Origin: CAYFPX01 sp964501915
GTDB lineage: Bacteria; Myxococcota_A; UBA796; CAJQPC01
DNA: 64,000 nt
Reading direction: 5' to 3'
Assembly (NCBI GenBank): GCA_964501915.1
Contig: CAZCVP010000008.1
Coordinates: 1 to 64,000 of the forward strand
How positions within the stretch are numbered: position 1 is the first letter of the stretch; each line of letters starts with the position of its first letter. The notes under the pieces were generated by a model, which was given only the letters and a program-made list of their open reading frames with translations, searched no databases and was not told the DNA's origin. Positions 8,035-15,849 of the stretch are shown here, in pieces. A program made the translations under genes and the position numbers.

Positions 8035-8936
8035 CACTCGCCCCCCAGCATCAGGAGCACGCCCGCGGCGATGAGCATCACACAGCCCACCAGCATCGGC
8101 ACCGACACGCACACGCAGATCAGGCTGAAGCCCTCGGTGAGCAGGAAGCTGGCCACCAGGAGCACCCCGGAGACCAGGCCCACACCGAGCAGCATCGCGC
8201 CCAGGGCCACGTCCTGGCGGTCGGCGACGGAGGCCATCGGCGGCAGGGCCGCGCCGCCGGTCGCGGACCAGGCCCGCCGGGTCTCGTCCGGGGTGGCGGC
8301 CCGCACCGGATCGAAGGGGTCGTCGGCGGCGTGGACGGAGCGCTCCAGGCGACGAAAGCGGTCGACGAGGTCCTCCATCACCGAGCGGCTGGAGTGCTGC
8401 TCCATGCGAAAGGCCTGCCGCCGCAGGGTCCGGTCGAGCTGGCGGACCACGCCCGGAGACACGCCCAGGCTGCCCGCCTCGTCGACGATCTGGGTCATCA
8501 GGTGATCCAGGCGGGGCCGATCGGAGAACAGGGCCCGATCCAGCATCTCCCAGCGCCCCGGGGGCAGGACCTCGAGTCGCTCCGCCAGGCCCCTCAGGGA
8601 CCGGGCCATGCCCAGGGCGGCACGTCCCAGGCGCTGCTGGACCCGGGGATCGCCCTGGTCGTCCAGGGGCAGGGTGCCCAGGTCGCCGTAGGCATAGGTG
8701 GCCCGCACCCCCTGCACGAGGAACTCGGCGAGGTCCGGGTCGGGTCCGCTGCCGTCCAACGCCCCCACCAGCTCCCGCAGCGGATGGAGCCGCTGGTCCA
8801 GGCGCTGCTCGCGGCTGTCGAACTCGGCGAGTCGCCGGTCCAGGTCCCGGTCGCGCCGGCCGGCCAGGGCCTCGGAAGAGCTGGCCAGGCCGGCCGCGCC
8901 CACCGCTCCCGTACGCAGGAAGTCTCGTCGCTTCAC
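8034..8936 (-). CDS. Tat-signal protein with C-terminal membrane helices
   Basis: A 300-residue protein beginning MKRRDFLRTGAVGAAGLA, a twin-arginine (RRDFL) signal. The middle (residues 30-230) is Arg/Leu/Asp-rich and predicted helical, with heptad-like stretches (RRLAEFDSREQRLDQRLHPL). The C-terminal 70 residues carry two strongly hydrophobic segments (GAMLLGVGLVSGVLLVASFL and a Cys-containing ICVCVSVPMLVGCVMLIAAG). Tat export would place the helical region in the periplasm with C-terminal anchoring. Function is unknown. It is the first gene of a two-gene minus-strand operon and is divergent from the fatty-acid/polyketide operon, sharing a 111-base intergenic region. Confidence 0.65.
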   Translation of the reverse strand: MKRRDFLRTGAVGAAGLASSSEALAGRRDRDLDRRLAEFDSREQRLDQRLHPLRELVGALDGSGPDPDLAEFLVQGVRATYAYGDLGTLPLDDQGDPRVQQRLGRAALGMARSLRGLAERLEVLPPGRWEMLDRALFSDRPRLDHLMTQIVDEAGSLGVSPGVVRQLDRTLRRQAFRMEQHSSRSVMEDLVDRFRRLERSVHAADDPFDPVRAATPDETRRAWSATGGAALPPMASVADRQDVALGAMLLGVGLVSGVLLVASFLLTEGFSLICVCVSVPMLVGCVMLIAAGVLLMLGGE

Positions 8937-9047
8937 GCCACCCTCCCGGGGGGCAAGCTACCACCACCTCCCGGGGGCCTGTTCGCGCAGCCGGCCTGCC
9001 CACGGACCTCGCGTGGCCGGGTGGGAGGCACGGCAATACCGGAACCC

Positions 9048-11009
9048 ATGACCGCTGCGCGTCCCGTCATCGCCGTCCGTGGGCTGGGCGCCGCCTCCGC
9101 AGCGGGCATCGGCTGCGAGGCGCTGTGGGGGTTGCTGCAGCGGGGCGAGACGGGCCTTCGCCCGATCAGGCGCTTCGACGTGAGCAGCGGCCCCGGCCTC
9201 GCCGGGCTGGTGCCCTCGGAGCGGGCCCCCGACCGCGACCAGGCTCCGAACCACTACCAGCACCTGGGCATCGACCTGGCCGTGCTCGCCGCCGAAGAGG
9301 CCCTGCGGGAGGCCGGCCCGCCACGCGGGACCACGGCCCTCGTCCTGGGCACCAACATCGAGGACCACCCCCGCCCCTTGCACCTGCTGGCGGCGGACAT
9401 CGCCGCGGCCCTGGACGTCGACGGACCCGTGCTGACCGTCTCCACGGCCTGTGCCAGCGCCGCCTCGGCCCTGGCCCATGCCCAGTCGCTGCTGGAGCAG
9501 GGCGCGGCGGACCGCGTCCTGGTCGGCGGCTACGACGTCGTGACCCCCCGGCTCTACGCTGGCTTCTGGCGCCTCGGGGCGATGGCGCGGGGGCCCTGCC
9601 GGCCCTTCAGCGAGGAGCTCGGTCTCTCGGTGGGTGACGGAGCGGCCTTCCTGGTGCTGGAGCGCTGCGCGACGGCCGACCCCGGGGACACGGCCCTGCT
9701 CGGCTGGGGGGGCTCGGCCGACGCCCACCACCCGACCCAGCCCGCGCCCGAGGGTCGCGGGGTGTCGAGCGCCCTGGCCGAGGCCCTGGTCGATGCTGGC
9801 GTTGAACCCGCCGAGCTCGACTACCTCAACGCCCACGGCACCGGCACCGAGTCCAACGACGCCGCCGAGTGGCGCGGGGTGCGGCGCACGCTCGGGCGGG
9901 ACCTGCCCGTCTCCTCGACCAAGTCGATCCTCGGCCACACCCAGGGAGCCGCGGGCGTGTTGGAGCTGGTCACCACGCTACTCTGCCGTCGCCACGGACG
10001 CATTCCCCACACCGCCTCCTTCACCGCCCCCCGCCCGGGCGCTCCGCCGGACCCGGTGGCCGAGGCGCGGCCCCGGAAGGCCCCCTGCGAGACCTTCGCT
10101 TCGGTCAACGCCGGCTTCGGAGGGGTGAACGCCGCGGTGGTGGTCGGACCTCCCCGAGACCGCCCCCCCCGCCCCCGCCGGCGGGTCTACGTCGGCGGAC
10201 TCGGCGTGCTCGGCCGCCACGGCAGCGGGCTGGAGGGTCTCGGAAGAACGGGCGACGAGAGCCGCGCTCCGCCGCGACGCCTGCTCCAGGGCCTCGACCC
10301 TCGAGAGCTCGACCCGACCACCCGGTGGCTGGTCGCCGCCGCGCGGGCCTGCTGGCTGGAGGCAGGGGCCCGGCCCGCTCGCGCGGTGCGCAGCCGCACC
10401 GGCCTGGCGATCGGTCAGCTCCGCGTGTCGCCGACCCGGGTGGCCGCCCTGGAGGAGCGTGTGCGCGCCGAGGGCGTGGACTGCCTCGGCGCGGCGATGT
10501 TCACCCGCACCTTGCTGGTGGTGCCGGCCGGGACCACGTCGATGGAGCTCGGGCTGCGAGGGCCGCTGGACGTGCTGGTGGCCGGACGGGCGAGCGCCGC
10601 AGCCGCCCTGGCCCACGGGGCCTGGTGGCTCTCGACCCGCCCGGAGCTGGTCGGCATGCTGGCAGGCGGGGTGGACGAACGAGCCACGGCCGGGGCCTGG
10701 GAGGGCGCCGCGGTCGCCTGGCTGCGGACCGAGCCGGGGCCGGTCGAGCTCAGCGGCTGGGCCTGGGGTCGCGAGCGGGAGCCTACCCTGGCGACCGCCC
10801 TGGCCGCTGCACGGCTCGACACCCCTCCCTGGACCCCGGAGGTGCCCGACACCGTGGTCGGCACGGCCTCCGAAGGCGCCCTCGCCTTCGCCCGAGGTGT
10901 CGAAGCCCTGCGCCGCGGAGACCGGGAGCGGGCCGGCGTTGTCGTGCGCGAGCCCTCCGGACTATGTTGCGCCCTCGTCCTGGAGCGTGGCGAGGCCGAT
11001 GACTCCTGA
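9048..11009 (+). CDS. Ketosynthase fused to a second KS domain lacking the active Cys
   Basis: This 653-residue protein has an N-terminal beta-ketoacyl-ACP synthase (about 1-365) with an intact triad: Cys135 (STACASA), His263 (NAHGTGT) and His297 (ILGHTQGAAG). The C-terminal part (about 375-650) restarts with a KS-like VYVGGLGVLGRHG segment and contains TTSMELGLRGP followed by VLVAGRASAAAALAHG, which lines up with the active-site region of the first domain but has Arg514 in place of Cys. The pair resembles a KS plus chain-length-factor (KS-alpha/KS-beta) partnership, normally two proteins, here fused. It would catalyse decarboxylative chain extension of ACP-bound acyl groups. Its 3' end overlaps the ACP gene by 11 bases. 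Confidence 0.85.
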   Translation: MTAARPVIAVRGLGAASAAGIGCEALWGLLQRGETGLRPIRRFDVSSGPGLAGLVPSERAPDRDQAPNHYQHLGIDLAVLAAEEALREAGPPRGTTALVLGTNIEDHPRPLHLLAADIAAALDVDGPVLTVSTACASAASALAHAQSLLEQGAADRVLVGGYDVVTPRLYAGFWRLGAMARGPCRPFSEELGLSVGDGAAFLVLERCATADPGDTALLGWGGSADAHHPTQPAPEGRGVSSALAEALVDAGVEPAELDYLNAHGTGTESNDAAEWRGVRRTLGRDLPVSSTKSILGHTQGAAGVLELVTTLLCRRHGRIPHTASFTAPRPGAPPDPVAEARPRKAPCETFASVNAGFGGVNAAVVVGPPRDRPPRPRRRVYVGGLGVLGRHGSGLEGLGRTGDESRAPPRRLLQGLDPRELDPTTRWLVAAARACWLEAGARPARAVRSRTGLAIGQLRVSPTRVAALEERVRAEGVDCLGAAMFTRTLLVVPAGTTSMELGLRGPLDVLVAGRASAAAALAHGAWWLSTRPELVGMLAGGVDERATAGAWEGAAVAWLRTEPGPVELSGWAWGREREPTLATALAAARLDTPPWTPEVPDTVVGTASEGALAFARGVEALRRGDRERAGVVVREPSGLCCALVLERGEADDS

Positions 11010-11286
11010 TCGACTGGGCCGACGAAGAGAGCTGCTGGCGGCCGTCCGCCGGATCCTCATCGAGGATCTGCGGCTGGACCTGGAGCCGGACCAGATCGAC
11101 CCCGACGTGTCGCTCTTCGGCACCGGGCTGGGGCTCGACTCGGTCGACGCCGTCGACCTGGCCGTCGGCGTGGAGAAGCGGACGGGGATCCGGGTGCCCG
11201 ATGGCCAGCGCGGCCGCAGCGCCATGCGCTCCGTGAACACCCTGGTGGACCTGCTGCTGGAGGAGCACCGCCTTGCTGCCTCTTGA
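10999..11286 (+). CDS. Acyl carrier protein
   Basis: A 95-residue acyl carrier protein: helix I (ELLAAVRRILIEDL), acidic loop, and the phosphopantetheine site GLDSVDAVD with Ser48 (DSV instead of the more common DSL). A phosphopantetheinyl transferase would load Ser48 and the growing chain is carried as a thioester. It lies between the ketosynthase and the GcvT-like gene, overlapping both (11 bases upstream, 14 downstream), which indicates strong translational coupling within the operon. It is slightly longer than FabC-type ACPs because of an RGRSAMR insertion before helix III. Confidence 0.9.
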   Translation: MTPDRLGRRRELLAAVRRILIEDLRLDLEPDQIDPDVSLFGTGLGLDSVDAVDLAVGVEKRTGIRVPDGQRGRSAMRSVNTLVDLLLEEHRLAAS

Positions 11287-12340
11287 GGGCGGGCTGGCGG
11301 GGATCCGACAGAGCGTGGCCCTGGCGGCCGGCGACCACGTCCAGCTCGTGCGCCTCTCCGGTGAAGGGGCCTTCGACCTGCTCGACGCGGTCTGCCCCCG
11401 ACCCCTGTTCCTCCGTGACGGCCAGGCCCTGCACGGCGTCCTGCTCGACGACGCAGCCCGCCCGATCGTCGATCTCTACGTGGTCGCCGACGACCTGGAC
11501 TACCTGCTGGTCGCCGAGGGCCTCTCGGGCGCCGACCTGGTGGACTGGCTGAAGGCACGGGGACCCCAGGACCTCCTGGACTGCGCCGTGACCGACCAGA
11601 CCCCCGATCACGGCGTGTTGTCGCTCCACGGCCCCTACGCCTGGGAGCTCGTCGCCCGGCTCACCAGCCCGGACGTGCTCGGCATCCCGTACCTGTCCTT
11701 CTTCGACGTCCCGGGCCTCGAGGGCCTCTGCCTCAGAGCCGGCAAGACCGGGGAGTACGGCTACCTCTTCGTGGTGCCCCGCCGACGGCTCGGCGAGCTG
11801 AGGAGCAGACTGGAGCGGCTCGGGACCGAGCTGGGACTGGAGCGGGCCACCCTCGACGAGCTGGACCTGTGTGCCCTGGAGAACGGCTTCTTCTCGATCC
11901 GGGACGCGGCGGCGGCCGAGCTGACCCCCATCGAGCTCCAGCTCCAGTGGCGCGTCGACCCCCGTCGCGACTTCCCGGGAGCCGACGCCCTGCGGGCCGC
12001 TCGGAGGGCCCGTCCCCCGCGCCTGACCTGGGTGCGCGGCCCGGTAGGCGGTGCCGTCCCCCCCGGCGGGGCGGTGGTGGAGCTGGCCGACGGAGGCCGA
12101 GGCCAGCTCGTGGCCGCCCGGCACTCGCCGCTGCTCGGCGCGGCGATCGGCACGGTGCTGCTGCCTCGGGACCGCGCCCATCCCGGTCAGGACGCGACCG
12201 TGGCCGGCGAGGCCGGCTGGCGCACGGCCAGCTCTCCGTTGCTCGACAACCGCAGCCTCTTCATCGACACCCAGCGCCACTGCTGGGCCAGTCGGGAGCT
12301 CGATCGCTTTCCCCCGGTGGTTCCGGAGAGGTCCCGATGA
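11273..12340 (+). CDS. GcvT/YgfZ-like folate-binding-type protein
   Basis: A 355-residue protein resembling the aminomethyltransferase (GcvT, T-protein) and YgfZ folate-binding family: an N-terminal VQLVRLSGEGAFDLLDAV segment, the LHGVLLDDAARPIVDLYV strand pair, LSLHGPYAWELV, then the GKTGEYGYLFVV motif equivalent to the GYTGExGxE region, and a C-terminal beta-barrel. The family transfers one-carbon units from or to tetrahydrofolate or acts in Fe-S cluster upkeep. The start is a TTG at 11273 with GGAGG nine bases upstream, inside the end of the ACP gene. Its embedding in an acyl-chain operon is unusual and suggests a folate-linked step on the product, but that is inference. Confidence 0.7.
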   Translation: MLPLEGGLAGIRQSVALAAGDHVQLVRLSGEGAFDLLDAVCPRPLFLRDGQALHGVLLDDAARPIVDLYVVADDLDYLLVAEGLSGADLVDWLKARGPQDLLDCAVTDQTPDHGVLSLHGPYAWELVARLTSPDVLGIPYLSFFDVPGLEGLCLRAGKTGEYGYLFVVPRRRLGELRSRLERLGTELGLERATLDELDLCALENGFFSIRDAAAAELTPIELQLQWRVDPRRDFPGADALRAARRARPPRLTWVRGPVGGAVPPGGAVVELADGGRGQLVAARHSPLLGAAIGTVLLPRDRAHPGQDATVAGEAGWRTASSPLLDNRSLFIDTQRHCWASRELDRFPPVVPERSR

Positions 12341-13071
12341 GGTTCGAAGGACGCACCGTCCTGGTGACCGGCGGCTCGCGCGGCCTGGGGGCCGAGCTGG
12401 TCAGGGCCTTCGGTGCCGAAGGGGCCTACGTGGCCGTGGGCTGCCGCTCTCGGGCCGACCTGGCCCAGGAGGTGGTGGCGAGCCTGCCGGCAGGCGGCTG
12501 CGTGGTGCCGGTCGACGTTCGGGACGCCGAGGCCTTCGCCCGCGCCGTGCAGGCCCTGGAACAGGACTCCCGGCCCGTCGAGGTCCTGGTGAACAACGCC
12601 GCGGTGACCGCCACCGGGTGGTTCGCTCTCGACGACGCCGCCACCTGGGAGGAGGTCCTGGCGACCAACCTGCTCGGAGCGGCCTCCTGCACGCGGGCGG
12701 TGGTGCGGGGCATGCTGGCCCGGGGTCGCGGCGCTGTCGTCAACATCGGCTCCGTCGCCGGCCAGCGAGCCCTGCCCGGCCAGTCCGCCTATGCCACGGC
12801 CAAGGGCGGGCTGGAGGCGCTGACCCGCAACCTCGCCGCCGAGCTGGCGCCGCGGGGCATTCGCGTGAACGCCGTGGTGCCCGGCGTGCTCGACGTGGGC
12901 ATGGCCCGCCGCATGCCGCAGGAGCTGCGCCAGAGAGTGCTGGACCACGTCCCCGCCGGCCGTGCCGGCACGGCACCCGAGGTCGCCGCGGCCGTGCTCT
13001 TCCTCGCCTCCGATGCCGCCCGGTACGTCGTCGGGCAGTGTCTGGCCGTGGACGGCGGGCTCGGCCTGTGA
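12337..13071 (+). CDS. fabG: 3-oxoacyl-ACP reductase (FabG-type SDR)
   Basis: A 244-residue short-chain dehydrogenase with the Rossmann TGGSRGLG motif (11-18), NNAAV, and the catalytic Ser139, Tyr152 and Lys156 (YxxxK). The C-terminal NAVVPGVLDVGM and GQCLAVDGGLGL segments are typical of FabG. It would reduce the beta-keto group formed by the upstream ketosynthase, most likely with NADPH (Arg/Ser after the second strand). The ATG overlaps the stop of the GcvT-like gene (ATGA) and its own stop overlaps the GTG of the acyltransferase. The start is set by GGAGAGG upstream. Confidence 0.88.
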   Translation: MRFEGRTVLVTGGSRGLGAELVRAFGAEGAYVAVGCRSRADLAQEVVASLPAGGCVVPVDVRDAEAFARAVQALEQDSRPVEVLVNNAAVTATGWFALDDAATWEEVLATNLLGAASCTRAVVRGMLARGRGAVVNIGSVAGQRALPGQSAYATAKGGLEALTRNLAAELAPRGIRVNAVVPGVLDVGMARRMPQELRQRVLDHVPAGRAGTAPEVAAAVLFLASDAARYVVGQCLAVDGGLGL

Positions 13072-13910
13072 TCGCGGCGCTCTTCCCGGGCCAGGGGGCC
13101 GAGCAGCCCCGCATGGGCCTGTGGGCGGCCATGGTCGACCCGGAGCTGCTGGACCTGGCGTCGGGCCTGGTCGGCATGGACGCCCTGCGGGTGCTGGAGC
13201 GCGGTGGCCCCCCGTTCCGGCGCACCGAGGTCCTCCAGCCCCTGCTGGTGGCGGTCTGCCTGACCGTGCTGAGGAGGCTACCCCTGACCTGGGAGGCCGT
13301 GGCGGGCCACAGCCTGGGCGAGATCCCGGCCTGGTCGGCCGCGGGCGGCCTCGAAGCCGAACAGGCCGTGACCCTCGCCCGGGCCCGGGGGCTGGCGATG
13401 TCTCGACAGGCGGTCCGGACGCCAGGCGGCATGGCGGCGCTGCGTCGCACGAGGCCGCCGGAGCTCACCCTGGAGATGGCCCTGGCCGCCCACAACGCCC
13501 CCGACACCTGGGTCGTCAGCGGCGTGCGCGGCAAGCTGCCCCCGCGGGGGAAGCGCCTCCCGGTCGGGGGGCCCTGGCACCACCCCGTCATGGCCGGTGC
13601 CCGACCCGCCTACGAAGAGGCCCTGGCGCGTTGCGACGTCCGGCCGCTCTCCTGCCTGTTCGTGGGAAACGGCGAAGGCATGCCCATCGAAGGCCCGGAC
13701 GTCCCGGCCGAGCTCTCGGCCCAGCTCACCCGTCCCGTGCAGTGGGTGTCGACCCTGCGCTACCTGGCGGAGAACGGCGTGAGAGACGTCGTCCTGGTCG
13801 GACCGGGCCACCACGTCGCGTCCTGGGTGCGGGCGAGCGCTCCGGAGCTCCGGATCCACCGGACCGACACGCGGAGGGACCTGGACCACACCCTGGAGGC
13901 GCTCACATGA
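13068..13910 (+). CDS. Malonyl-CoA:ACP transacylase-like acyltransferase
   Basis: A 280-residue acyltransferase of the FabD type with LFPGQGAEQPRMG at the N-terminus, the nucleophile motif GHSLGE (Ser82) and the second catalytic His in GGPWHHPVM (His171). It would load malonyl (or another extender) units onto the operon's ACP. It is about 30 residues shorter than FabD (about 310). The GTG start at 13068 overlaps the FabG stop (GTGA) and the TGA at 13908-13910 overlaps the next ATG, so translation is chained. Extender specificity cannot be told from sequence. Confidence 0.85.
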   Translation: MIAALFPGQGAEQPRMGLWAAMVDPELLDLASGLVGMDALRVLERGGPPFRRTEVLQPLLVAVCLTVLRRLPLTWEAVAGHSLGEIPAWSAAGGLEAEQAVTLARARGLAMSRQAVRTPGGMAALRRTRPPELTLEMALAAHNAPDTWVVSGVRGKLPPRGKRLPVGGPWHHPVMAGARPAYEEALARCDVRPLSCLFVGNGEGMPIEGPDVPAELSAQLTRPVQWVSTLRYLAENGVRDVVLVGPGHHVASWVRASAPELRIHRTDTRRDLDHTLEALT

Positions 13911-14497
13911 GACCCGTGAGACGGGACCTGGACCTCGGACCGGAGGTCATCCGGCTGCTGCTGCCTCATCGTCGGCCGCTCCTGCTCGTGGACACCGTCA
14001 CCGGGTTCGCTCCGGCACCGACCCCGACGCTGCTGGCCCGCAAGCTCGTCTCCACCAGCGAGCCGGTCTTCGATGGCCACTTCCCCGGCCTGCCCCTGTG
14101 GCCGGGCGTCTACACCATCGAGGCACTGGCCCAGACCGCGGTGCTCCTGTTCCGGCTGCTCGAGCTGGGCTCGGCCGATCCCGAGGGCACTCTGCGGGAC
14201 CTCGAGGCCCTGGCGGCGCTCCAGCGCATGCAGCCGGGTCCCGACCCCTCGCGAGCCCTGGCCCTGCGGGAGCGGCTGGCGGAGATGCCCGCCTTCGGTG
14301 TGCTGTCGGCGGTGGACCTGAAGCTGACGGCCCCGGTCTTCGCCGGCGACGTGTTGGACCTGCGAGCGACCCTGGGGGCCGGCTATGGCGGAAGCCACCG
14401 GGTGGAGGTCGAGGCCGGGGTCGGACGTCGCACGGTCGCCCGCGGCACCCTGACCGTGGCGGTACGGGCGATGCCCGAGGGGGCTCCGGAGCTCTGA
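13907..14497 (+). CDS. FabZ-like hotdog 3-hydroxyacyl-ACP dehydratase
   Basis: A 196-residue hotdog-fold protein with LLPHRRPLLLVDTV near residue 20, the catalytic His58 in FDGHFPG and Glu72 in PGVYTIEALAQ; the 14-residue His-Glu spacing is that of FabZ. It would remove water from the 3-hydroxyacyl-ACP made by FabG. The protein is about 45 residues longer than FabZ, with an insertion after the central helix (residues 90-125, Leu/Arg-rich), so it may belong to a specialised branch. It is the last gene of the operon; no enoyl reductase, thioesterase or ligase follows, so the product may stay unsaturated or be released by enzymes elsewhere. Confidence 0.82.
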   Translation: MRPVRRDLDLGPEVIRLLLPHRRPLLLVDTVTGFAPAPTPTLLARKLVSTSEPVFDGHFPGLPLWPGVYTIEALAQTAVLLFRLLELGSADPEGTLRDLEALAALQRMQPGPDPSRALALRERLAEMPAFGVLSAVDLKLTAPVFAGDVLDLRATLGAGYGGSHRVEVEAGVGRRTVARGTLTVAVRAMPEGAPEL

Positions 14498-14499
14498 GG

Positions 14500-15090
14500 T
14501 CAGCGCAGCAGGCGCGTCAGCTCGATGCGCTCCCAGGACTCCCCGGCCGAGAGGAGCAGCGACAGCGTGAGCGCGTCGGGCTGCTCGGAGACCAGCCCCA
14601 CCCAGCGCAGGGCTCCCTGCTCCCAGGCAGCGACGGCGCGGGTCCCCTCTTCGAGGGTCGGCAGCACCTCGGCGGGCACCGCCACGGACCTCGTCAGGCT
14701 GAACGTCGGCGAGACGAGCCAGACCAGCTCACCGCTCACCGGACCAGCCAGGGGCGTGAGCCCCTCCAGGGTGGTCGTTCCGAAGCTCCCCGACTCCGTC
14801 GCCCCGGCCGTCACTGACACGAAGCCCTCGGGCAGGACCGCGCGCAGCGCCGTGCCGGCGGGGAGGCCCCAGGTCGGATCCAGCACAGACGTGCGCTCGC
14901 TGGCCTCCACCAGCCCCTCGCCCACGGCCCACCAGCCGTGCGGGCCCACGACGTGGTCCTCCGGCCAGGGCGTCTTCTCGCCAGACGTCGCCACGACAGG
15001 TTCGTCCACGACTCTCTCCTCCACCACGGGGACCTCGGTGTGCGAGGCACAGCCCGTCCACAGCAGCCATCCCAGCGACCCGATGATCAT
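14500..15090 (-). CDS. Lipoprotein of unknown function
   Basis: A 196-residue predicted lipoprotein with a short signal and lipobox LLWTGC (Cys14), a Glu/Val-rich linker (VPVVEERVVDEPVV) and a mixed beta domain without Cys. The C-terminus (SAGESWERIELTRLLR) is amphipathic. No family is recognised. It converges with the FabZ-like gene two bases away and lies downstream of the PadR gene on the same strand (33-base gap), so it could be read through from the PadR promoter. Confidence 0.6.
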   Translation of the reverse strand: MIIGSLGWLLWTGCASHTEVPVVEERVVDEPVVATSGEKTPWPEDHVVGPHGWWAVGEGLVEASERTSVLDPTWGLPAGTALRAVLPEGFVSVTAGATESGSFGTTTLEGLTPLAGPVSGELVWLVSPTFSLTRSVAVPAEVLPTLEEGTRAVAAWEQGALRWVGLVSEQPDALTLSLLLSAGESWERIELTRLLR

Positions 15091-15123
15091 GCACTCAGGA
15101 TAGCCGGGCGGACGAACCGTCCA

Positions 15124-15753
15124 TCATGGACCGTCCGCCTCCAGGTCCACACCGGTCTGCTGGACGAAGTCGGAGATCCGGCGCCTCCCCAGGAAGGACC
15201 CCCAGGTCGCCTGTGCCCGGAAGGCCTCGGACACCTTGCGGACATAGGCGACCTCCAGCTCCAGGTGGTCGATGCGGTGCTCGATGATCAGGTGTCCGGA
15301 GGCCGGGATGTAGGGGGACATGCCCTCCTTGAGGGTCCGGGCAGCGGAGAGCTGCTCCTCCAACACGCCGAGCCGTTCGGCCAGGACCTCCAGGACCTCG
15401 TCCAGCTCCATCAGGAAGCTGCCGGAGATGAAGAGGTCGATGTCGAAGGTCGTGGCGTCCGGGGCGCGGCCTACGGTGCGCAGGTCGACCTCGAGCCGGG
15501 CCCGGCCCGCCTCGGTGATCGCGTAGACCTTGCGCCGACGACCCTCCTGCTCGTCGCCGACCCGCACGATCAGTCCATTCTTCTCCATGCGGGCCAGCGC
15601 GGCATAGATGTGACCGTGCTCGGCCTTGGCCCACCAGCGCACGTGCTTGTACTGGAACTCCAGCTTGATGTCGTAGCCGTGCATGGGCTGGCGGGCGAGG
15701 CTGGAGAGCACGAGGATCTCCATGCGCGAGGGTGTCTTGTCGGTGCGAGCCAT
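15124..15753 (-). CDS. PadR-family transcriptional regulator
   Basis: A 209-residue regulator with a PadR winged helix at the N-terminus: MEILVLSSLARQPMHGYDIK, then AEHGHIYAALARMEKNGLI and a basic wing (GRRRKVYAITEAGR). The C-terminal half is a coiled-coil dimerisation region of the AphA/Vir type. PadR proteins usually repress nearby genes until an effector binds. I chose ATG 15753 (MARTDKT); a longer start at 15810 would run through the divergent promoter. A perfect palindrome at 15803-15821 between this gene and the divergent hydrolase is the likely operator for both. Confidence 0.88.
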   Translation of the reverse strand: MARTDKTPSRMEILVLSSLARQPMHGYDIKLEFQYKHVRWWAKAEHGHIYAALARMEKNGLIVRVGDEQEGRRRKVYAITEAGRARLEVDLRTVGRAPDATTFDIDLFISGSFLMELDEVLEVLAERLGVLEEQLSAARTLKEGMSPYIPASGHLIIEHRIDHLELEVAYVRKVSEAFRAQATWGSFLGRRRISDFVQQTGVDLEADGP

Positions 15754-15802
15754 GAACGCACCATGAAGCCTCTGTGGGCCCAAGTCAAGCACCGCTTGCC
15801 TG

Positions 15803-15821
15803 ATAGTCAATCATTGACTAT
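15803..15821. promoter_or_regulatory. Palindromic operator between PadR and hydrolase genes
   Basis: ATAGTCAA-TCA-TTGACTAT is a perfect 8+8 inverted repeat, AT-rich against a GC-rich background, 50 bases upstream of the PadR start and 29 bases before the hydrolase start. The right arm contains TTGAC, which could be a -35 element for the hydrolase, so repressor binding would block it. PadR is the obvious candidate ligand. Confidence 0.65.
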
Positions 15822-15849
15822 GCTCCACGGGTCCTTCCACGAGAGACCC

